This document shows positions 15,707 to 21,021 of a DNA stretch of 21,021 nucleotides, piece after piece (the first letter of the stretch is position 1; each line of letters starts with the position of its first letter). Source of the DNA: NBML01 sp029939535 (GTDB lineage Bacteria > Desulfobacterota > Desulfobacteria > Desulfobacterales > Desulfobacteraceae); NCBI GenBank assembly GCA_029939535.1, contig JAOZST010000053.1:1-21021 (forward strand), given 5' to 3'. The translations under genes and the position numbers were made by a program. The notes beneath the pieces are model-generated. The model did no database searches and had not been told where the DNA came from. It was given only the letters and a program-made list of their open reading frames with translations.

Positions 15707-17281
15707 ATGAGACTAATAGATATTGAAAAGAGTTTTGATCTGGTTGTTATCGGGGGAGGGGTAACAGGAGCCGGCGTCTTTCATGAGGCAGTGAACATGG
15801 GGTTTAATGCCATCCTCCTGGAAGCTGAAGATTTTTCCTGGGGGACGTCAAGCCGGTCTTCAAAAATGGTCCATGGAGGCCTTCGATACTTAAAACAGGG
15901 TAAATTTCTTTTAACAAGGTCTGCTGTAAGAGAAAGGGAACGTCTTTTAAAAGCTTATCCAGGCCTTGTCAACCCCTTGAACTTTTTAATGCCTGTTTAT
16001 AATGATTATGGTCCTTCAAAATTATCCATGAAAATCGGGCTTTCCATTTATAGTTTTCTGGCAGGTCAAAAGCAGCATCAGAGTTTTACAAGAAAACAAA
16101 CCATTCAATTGATTCCAAAGATCAGAAATGATTGCCTGGTTTCTTCGGTTGGCTTTAAAGATGCCCAGGTGGATGATGCAAGGCTTGTTTTTAGACTGAT
16201 CAATGACGGCTGTATGGCAGGTGGAACTGCATTGAATTATACCAGGGTGACTGGGATAGAACGGGACAGAAAAGGCAAGGTTGCTGCAATAAATGCAATT
16301 GATACTATAACAGGTAATAAAGCTGAACTCAAAACAAAGGCAGTGATAAATGCCACAGGAGCCTGGGCTGAATATTTTCACCCTTCCCCTGTAAAAGGTT
16401 TTCATTTAAGACCCTTACGGGGCAGCCATCTTATTTTTCCTGGAAATATTCTATCCCTGGACCGGGTCATAAGCTTTATCCACCCAAAAGATTTACGGGC
16501 GGTTTTCATGTTTCCCTGGAACGGATGCACTATTCTAGGAACAACCGATATCGACCATGAAAATAATCTTGATAAAGAACCCTTTGTTACGAAACAGGAA
16601 GCATCTTATTTAATGGAAGGTCTGCAATTCATTCTGCCGGGCCTTGATATTTTTTTAAAGGACTGTGTTTCTTCCATTGCTGGCATAAGACCCGTCCTTT
16701 CAAAAAAGAAGCAAAAAGCATCAAAAGAATCAAGGGAGCATGTGGTATGGGAGGATAAAGGCCTTGTGACCGTAACCGGTGGAAAACTTACCACATTCCG
16801 CATTCTGGCCCTTGATGCCCTGAAGGCTGCCGGAAAATATCTTCCAAAATATGTAGAAAAAAAAATTCAGGTTCCAATACAGCAGCCTGACATCACAAAT
16901 AAATTTTTACATATTCCGGAAAATTTAAAACAAAGGCTTTATGGCAGATATGGTCAGATGGCATTGGATATTTTTAAAGAGAATGATAAAAATAAACTTG
17001 CTTCCATCGGAGATACATCAAGCTTGTGGGTTGAACTCTGCCATGCTGCCCAGCATGAAAATATCCACAGTCTTGCAGATCTTATGTTAAGAAGGGTAAG
17101 AATCGGTCTTTTTCTTCCCCAGGGTGGCAAAGCATATCTTGATGATATTGAAAAAATATGTAAAATAGTTCTTCCATGGGATAAACAACGCTGGGCAAAG
17201 GAAAAAAAAAGTTACATGGACCTGTGGCAAAATTTTTATTCTCCTCCCATGGCAAAGAGTAATAGGCCAGCAGATTTGTAA
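15707..17281 (+). CDS. glpD: Glycerol-3-phosphate dehydrogenase (FAD, quinone-linked type)
   Basis: Flavoprotein expected to oxidise glycerol-3-phosphate to dihydroxyacetone phosphate, passing electrons to the membrane quinone pool. The FAD-binding motif VIGGGVTGAG (14-23) and family block WGTSSRSSKMVHGGLRYLKQG (from 45), HPKDLRAVFMFPW, GTTDIDH and VTGGKLTTFR are all present. I chose ATG 15707 (524 residues), which follows AGGA; the upstream in-frame TTG at 15680 has no good site. There is no extra C-terminal iron-sulfur domain of the GlpA type. The next gene is an FGGY kinase, consistent with a short glycerol or glycerophosphate route. The substrate is inferred from the family. Confidence 0.93.
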   Translation: MRLIDIEKSFDLVVIGGGVTGAGVFHEAVNMGFNAILLEAEDFSWGTSSRSSKMVHGGLRYLKQGKFLLTRSAVRERERLLKAYPGLVNPLNFLMPVYNDYGPSKLSMKIGLSIYSFLAGQKQHQSFTRKQTIQLIPKIRNDCLVSSVGFKDAQVDDARLVFRLINDGCMAGGTALNYTRVTGIERDRKGKVAAINAIDTITGNKAELKTKAVINATGAWAEYFHPSPVKGFHLRPLRGSHLIFPGNILSLDRVISFIHPKDLRAVFMFPWNGCTILGTTDIDHENNLDKEPFVTKQEASYLMEGLQFILPGLDIFLKDCVSSIAGIRPVLSKKKQKASKESREHVVWEDKGLVTVTGGKLTTFRILALDALKAAGKYLPKYVEKKIQVPIQQPDITNKFLHIPENLKQRLYGRYGQMALDIFKENDKNKLASIGDTSSLWVELCHAAQHENIHSLADLMLRRVRIGLFLPQGGKAYLDDIEKICKIVLPWDKQRWAKEKKSYMDLWQNFYSPPMAKSNRPADL

Positions 17282-17319
17282 CCAGCAGAGTTGGAATTAA
17301 TTATAAGGGGAGTCTTGTT

Positions 17320-18873
17320 TTGGTTGATAAAACAATACTTGCTATAGATTGCGGAACCCAGAGTTTAAGGGGTATGATTTTTTCCCAAACGGGAGAGATT
17401 ATGGAAAGGGTTCAGGTTGAATATGAACCTTATTTCAGTAAACACCCTGGATGGGCTGAGCAAAAGCCCGAACTTTATTGGAACAGCCTTGCCAAAGCCT
17501 GCCAAAAGCTTAAATCTTTAAACAGAGACGTTTTTTTGAACATTGCAGGAGTCGGGGTCACAACCCAGAGAGACAGCATGATCAATGTTGATGAAAATGG
17601 AAAACCTTTAAGGCCTGCCGTTATCTGGTTAGACCAGCGAAAAGCCCGGCCTTTTTTTGCCAATAAAGGATTGTTGAATCTTGGCCTTAAGATTTTAAAT
17701 TTTGAAAAACTTGTTCTGGAAATTCAGTCCAAAGGCAAATGCAATTGGATTATGCAGAACCAGCCTGAAATCTGGGAAAGGACCCATAAATATCTCCAGG
17801 TTTCCGGGTTTTTAAATTTTAAGCTCACAGGGAATTTTATTGATTCAGTTGCATCCCAGATTGGTCATGTCCCGTTTAACTATAAAAAACAGACCTGGGC
17901 AAATAAATTTGAACTTTCTGCAAGGGTTTTTCCCGTTGAGATAGAAAAACTTCCCCAGATTGCCATCCCAGGTGAAATCATGGGAACAATAACGGATAAA
18001 GCTTCGGAGACAACTGGTCTTGGAAAAGGAATCCCAGTAATTGCATGTGGTTCTGATAAGGGCTGTGAAACCCTTGGAGCGGGAGTGATCCAGGAAAATA
18101 TGGCCAGTCTCAGTTTTGGAACCACCGCAACCATACAGACCACTTCTGAAAAATATTTTGAAGCCATCAAATTCATGCCTGCCTATCCCTCACCAGCACC
18201 TGGATTATTTAATTCCGAGGTTGAAATATTCAGAGGCTTCTGGATGATCACCTGGTTTAAAAACGAATTTGCCCAAAAAGAAGTTGAAGAGGCAAAACAA
18301 GCCGGTATTCCTGCTGAAGAAGTTTTAAACAAATGTTTAATTCAGACTGAACCAGGTTCCATGGGCCTTGTTGTGCAGCCATATTGGGGGCCCGGTCTTG
18401 ATCACCCCCAGGCCAAGGGAGCCATGATAGGTTTTGGAGATGTGCACACAAAACCCCATATTTACCGTGCTGTAATTGAAGGACTTGGATTTGCACTTTG
18501 CGAAGGCAGGGAAAAAATTGAGAAAAAATCAAAAATAAAGATAGAAAAAGCTGCAGTTTCCGGCGGTGCATCCCAGAGTGATGAAATCTGCAAAATTACG
18601 GCGGATATTTTTAATATTCCCATGGTCAAGGGAAGGACCCATGAGACGTCGGGACTTGGGGCTGCCATTGTTATTGCCAAAGGCCTTGGAATGTATTCAA
18701 GTCTTGATGAGGCAGTTAAAAATATGATTAAAATCAAAAAGGTTTTTGAGCCTGACCAGAACAATGTCAAAATTTACAAAGAACTTTACTCAAAGGTTTA
18801 CAGCAAAATGTACAAAGCACTTGAACCCTTATATTCGCAAATTCAACAAATCACAGGATATCCAAAAGAATAA
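17320..18873 (+). CDS. FGGY-family carbohydrate kinase (glycerol/xylulose kinase-like)
   Basis: ATP-dependent kinase of the FGGY family, which phosphorylates sugars or polyols. The N-terminal phosphate loop is AIDCGTQSLRG. GVTTQRDSM and AVIWLDQRKA follow, then GSDKGCETLGAG with likely catalytic base D246, and the C-terminal signature VSGGASQSD (413-421) with ETSGLGAAIV. The 517 residues fit the family. The start is TTG at 17320, 7 bases after AGGGGAG; no in-frame ATG fits the family N-terminus. Being 38 bp after the glycerol-3-phosphate dehydrogenase gene suggests glycerol kinase. However, the motifs are not those of classical GlpK (for example DQGTTSSR), so another polyol is possible and I give no symbol. 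Confidence 0.9.
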   Translation: MVDKTILAIDCGTQSLRGMIFSQTGEIMERVQVEYEPYFSKHPGWAEQKPELYWNSLAKACQKLKSLNRDVFLNIAGVGVTTQRDSMINVDENGKPLRPAVIWLDQRKARPFFANKGLLNLGLKILNFEKLVLEIQSKGKCNWIMQNQPEIWERTHKYLQVSGFLNFKLTGNFIDSVASQIGHVPFNYKKQTWANKFELSARVFPVEIEKLPQIAIPGEIMGTITDKASETTGLGKGIPVIACGSDKGCETLGAGVIQENMASLSFGTTATIQTTSEKYFEAIKFMPAYPSPAPGLFNSEVEIFRGFWMITWFKNEFAQKEVEEAKQAGIPAEEVLNKCLIQTEPGSMGLVVQPYWGPGLDHPQAKGAMIGFGDVHTKPHIYRAVIEGLGFALCEGREKIEKKSKIKIEKAAVSGGASQSDEICKITADIFNIPMVKGRTHETSGLGAAIVIAKGLGMYSSLDEAVKNMIKIKKVFEPDQNNVKIYKELYSKVYSKMYKALEPLYSQIQQITGYPKE

Positions 18874-18898
18874 AAATAAACAAAACAGGAAAAAAGAA

Positions 18899-20110
18899 AT
18901 GGGAATAGAAAAAGACTGGAACTTTGACGAAATCATTGACAGAGGCAACACCGGGTCCATGAAATGGGAACCGGAAGTATTAAGGGAAAAATTCGGCAGG
19001 GGAAGGGAAAATCTCCTGCCTTTATGGGTGGCAGACATGGACTTTAAAAGCCCCACCGTGGTGAGACAGGCCATGGAAAAACGCCTGGCCCATCAGGTTT
19101 ATGGATATACAATTCAGGATCCGGATTATAATAAGGCATTAATATCCTGGTATCAGAGACGGCATCAATGGGAAATCCAAAATAACTGGGTATTAACAAC
19201 CCCGGGCATTGTTCCGGCAGTAAATTATTTTATCCAGCGGTTTTCCAAACCAGGTGATAAGGTCCTGATCCAGACCCCGGTTTATTATCCCTTTGCCCAG
19301 TCCATAGTTACCAATGGACGAAGGATATTGGACAATCCCTTGAAAATTGAGGATGGCCGTTTTTATATGGATTTTGAAGACCTGGCAGATAAAGTCAAGG
19401 ACCCCAGGGCAAAGGTTGCTATTCTTTGCAGTCCCCACAATCCTGTGGCACGGGTCTGGACCCTTGAAGAACTTGAACAATTCGGAAAGATCTGCATTGA
19501 AAATAATGTTTTGGTACTTGCCGATGAAATCCATTGTGATCTAATCATGCCCGGATACAAGCACATAAGTTTTCAGGGAATTTCAAGGGAATTTGCCATG
19601 AATTCCATTGCCGGTGTTGCTGCCAGCAAAACATTCAATCTGGCAGGACTTCAGCAGTCCAGCCTCATCATACCCAATGATGATTTTTATAATGAATTCT
19701 CCATATATCTTGAAACCCTGGGAATCGATTCCCGGGGCAGCGGGACCCTGTTCGGTGCCATTGCAACCCAGGCTGCCTACAATGAAGGAGAACCCTGGCT
19801 GGAAGATCTTATCCTTTATCTGAATGAAAATTTTAATTATCTGAAAACAATCTTTGAAGACCAGTTACCCGGGGTAAAGGTCCATGACCTTGAAGGAACC
19901 TATCTGGTCTGGGCAGACTTCAAACCCCTGGGGTTTACACCTGGAAAAATAATTCAGATCCTTGAGGAAGAGGCCGGGGTGGCCCTGGACCACGGAGACT
20001 GGTTCGGGGATAATGGAGCAGGGTATGAACGGTTCAACATAGCCTGCCCCAGGGCGATTTTAAAAAAAGCGGCTGAGGCTGTTGTGTCTGCCTTTGGAAA
20101 ATATTTATAG
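18899..20110 (+). CDS. PatB/MalY-type PLP-dependent aminotransferase or cystathionine beta-lyase
   Basis: Fold-type I PLP enzyme of the MalY/PatB group, whose members cleave C-S bonds (cystathionine beta-lyase) or transaminate. The N-terminus has the group pattern FDEIIDRGNTGSMKWEPEV and PLWVADMDF. The PLP lysine is K244 in AASKTFNLAGLQ, and ADEIHCDL carries the PLP-ring aspartate. The usual NPHNPxGRVW loop reads SPHNPVARVW. I chose ATG 18899 (403 residues), after AGGA at 18887. The frame extends upstream to 18746, but that part overlaps the kinase gene and is low-complexity lysine-rich sequence. It starts 25 bp after the kinase stop. Its metabolic link to the previous two genes is unclear. 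Confidence 0.92.
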   Translation: MGIEKDWNFDEIIDRGNTGSMKWEPEVLREKFGRGRENLLPLWVADMDFKSPTVVRQAMEKRLAHQVYGYTIQDPDYNKALISWYQRRHQWEIQNNWVLTTPGIVPAVNYFIQRFSKPGDKVLIQTPVYYPFAQSIVTNGRRILDNPLKIEDGRFYMDFEDLADKVKDPRAKVAILCSPHNPVARVWTLEELEQFGKICIENNVLVLADEIHCDLIMPGYKHISFQGISREFAMNSIAGVAASKTFNLAGLQQSSLIIPNDDFYNEFSIYLETLGIDSRGSGTLFGAIATQAAYNEGEPWLEDLILYLNENFNYLKTIFEDQLPGVKVHDLEGTYLVWADFKPLGFTPGKIIQILEEEAGVALDHGDWFGDNGAGYERFNIACPRAILKKAAEAVVSAFGKYL

Positions 20111-20256
20111 CTCATATTCTGGTGGTAAGGACTACATTCAAACGAAATTTTGTGATCTGTTGACTTGGCAACAAATATATAACGCCGGTCGGGTTAAATT
20201 GCAGCAAAGGCTGGAGAGTTTATAGATAGACTTGATCGCTTTGGAATCTCCTATCT

Positions 20257-20593
20257 TTATTCTGTTTCAATCCAATTTTTCAACCGCAAGCCCTCGACTC
20301 TCACAAATTCACGCATGTTGTTAGTGACTAGGATCAAAGATTCACTTCGGGCATGCCCGGCAATGTGCAAATCATTGACCCCTATAGGGGGTGCCTTTCT
20401 TTTCTAAATCCGCCCTGATATTTCCATAGTGGGCAGCGGCATTATCGTCATAGGGCAAGACCTCCAAACGGGATACAAAGTCCTCAACTTTGCTTAGGTT
20501 GTGAGACACCACAGAGCTTTTTTCAACACCATCTAATAATTCTGCCAACGTATCGAAACACCCTCGCTTGCCGTGCAGGGCTGGATCTGGCAT
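20257..20593 (-). pseudogene. Remnant of a VapC-type PIN-domain toxin, truncated and frameshifted
   Basis: On the - strand, 20551-20386 encodes TLAELLDGVEKSS, then VLPYDDNAAAHYGNIRADLE and KKGTP, the middle of a VapC-type ribonuclease toxin. There the frame breaks. Shifted by one base, 20385-20257 continues with IGVNDLHIAGHARS and LILVTNNMREFVRVEGL, then KNWIETE and a stop, exactly the expected C-terminal half. The break is at a G5 run on the + strand (20387-20391); removing one base restores a continuous frame. The first third, with the N-terminal PIN aspartate (LLDTN), is missing and is replaced by unrelated sequence upstream of 20551. No VapB-like antitoxin is visible. The locus is therefore dead by truncation, whatever the cause of the frameshift. 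Confidence 0.85.
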
Positions 20594-20923
20594 TGCAGCG
20601 AACGGATTGACTGGGATTTTTTGCGTGTGACCTGCAGGTTATAAAAGTTCAAACAGTTTGGGATGCTACACGGAGGACTATTTGAGGTGGACACACCTGC
20701 CCGGTGTCTCCGCCGTTTTAATGGAAGGCTTTTTAGAATTTTAAAAATCGTTCAGACACAAGAAAGTGCCAGGTGAGCCAAGACGGTACGGGTCTTGCCG
20801 GATTTTTTCCCAAAAACCCCAAGCTTATGGCAAATATCCAGCCGTGAAGTATGGAGTTTGACTTTTTTGATAAATAGTTTTAGAAGTTATGGGTCAATAC
20901 CACAATGAAATACAGGGGGAAAA
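20594..20923. other. 330-bp stretch with no supportable gene
   Basis: No ORF here has a convincing start, ribosome binding site or recognisable family. The + strand holds a frame starting at ATG 20663 that ends at TGA 20774-20776 (37 residues, MLHGGLFEVDTPARC...) and then stays open in the same frame to 20908. It has no ribosome binding site and no motif I know. There is a perfect palindrome ACCTGCAGGT at 20630-20639. Next to a broken toxin gene, this looks like scrambled accessory DNA, possibly the remains of a mobile element, but I cannot name one. Confidence 0.5.
20779..20808 (+). terminator. Weak hairpin followed by a T-run
   Basis: CAAGAC (20779-20784) pairs with GTCTTG (20792-20797) around a 7-base loop. 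Five bases later there is T6 (20803-20808). The distance between stem and T-run is longer than in a classical intrinsic terminator, and no gene clearly ends here. Listed only as a possible structure. Confidence 0.2.
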
Positions 20924-21021
20924 ATGAAATTTAAAAATTATATAATGCTGATTGTCAAGTTTGGATTGGGGTTTGGACTGATTTTTTGTATTTCAGGATG
21001 TAGTGAGAAATTAGTTTTTGC
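20924..21021 (+). CDS. N-terminus of a small predicted lipoprotein (runs off the window)
   Basis: ATG at 20924 follows AGGGGGA (20914-20920). The first 32 codons encode a basic start (MKFKNYIM), a hydrophobic stretch (LGFGLIF) and a lipobox ISGC with C26 as the predicted lipidated residue. Beyond the cysteine only SEKLVF is visible, so the function cannot be read. It would be processed by Lgt and LspA of the kind encoded at the other end of the window. Confidence 0.75.
   Translation, partial: MKFKNYIMLIVKFGLGFGLIFCISGCSEKLVF

Noticed and set aside
18746..18898. Upstream extension of the PLP enzyme inside the kinase gene
   Set aside because: It would overlap the kinase by over 120 bp with low-complexity lysine-rich sequence. 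ATG 18899 has its own ribosome binding site and the family's normal N-terminus.
20663..20776. 37-residue + strand ORF
   Set aside because: No ribosome binding site, no recognisable motif, and a length expected by chance.
1..21021. CRISPR arrays, tRNA or rRNA genes, intact insertion sequences, integrases
   Set aside because: None seen. There are no regularly spaced repeats, no tRNA-like cloverleaf or CCA-ended sequence, and no recognisable transposase or integrase frame.

Overview
The window looks like part of a chromosome from a strict anaerobe of the Desulfobacterota, probably a Desulfobacteraceae-type sulfate reducer (Desulfobacula/Desulfobacter/Desulfobacterium-like). This is inferred from the moderately AT-rich DNA, the two-subunit glycine decarboxylase (GcvPA/GcvPB), the GRLGCFSAGCCYG form of Lgt, and the general style of the proteins. 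No rRNA or other decisive marker is present. It is scaffolded assembly data: a run of 100 N sits at 3549-3648.

Left block, + strand (210-7174): ileS, lspA, [gap], lgt, holA, pyk. Spacing is tight or overlapping (lgt/holA by 14 bp, holA/pyk by 17 bp), so this is probably one operon. It combines isoleucyl-tRNA charging, two of the lipoprotein maturation enzymes (signal peptidase II and prolipoprotein diacylglyceryl transferase), the delta subunit of the replicative clamp loader, and pyruvate kinase. The gap is almost certainly artificial, because the 55 bases on each side of it are identical.

Middle block, - strand (13929 down to 7251): an Lrp/AsnC regulator, gcvT, gcvH, gcvPA, gcvPB, lipB, lipA. 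All are 23 bp or less apart or overlapping, so this reads as one operon. It encodes the P, H and T proteins of the glycine cleavage/synthase system plus both enzymes that make the lipoyl group on GcvH. The missing L protein, lpdA, is divergent (14169-15629, + strand) across a 239-bp AT-rich region with recognisable promoters facing both ways. In sulfate reducers this system can run to degrade glycine or, in reverse, to make it from C1 units and CO2; the sequence does not say which. The pyk and lipA genes converge on a 76-bp spacer with nested inverted repeats.

Right block, + strand (15707-20110): a glycerol-3-phosphate dehydrogenase-type flavoprotein, an FGGY sugar/polyol kinase and a PatB/MalY-type PLP enzyme. 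The first two plausibly act in sequence on glycerol or a related polyol.

Right end (20111-21021): non-conserved DNA. 20111-20256 holds nothing I recognise. 20257-20593 holds a truncated, frameshifted VapC (PIN-domain) toxin gene. 20594-20923 has no supportable gene. A new gene for a small lipoprotein begins at 20924 and runs off the edge. The left edge (1-102) may hold the 5' end of a divergent gene.

Most of the window is well-understood housekeeping and central metabolism. I did not find a convincing undescribed system. The items most worth checking are the artificial gap, the complete gcv-lipoylation operon with its own Lrp-type regulator, the unusual residue in the pyruvate kinase potassium site, and the decayed toxin locus.
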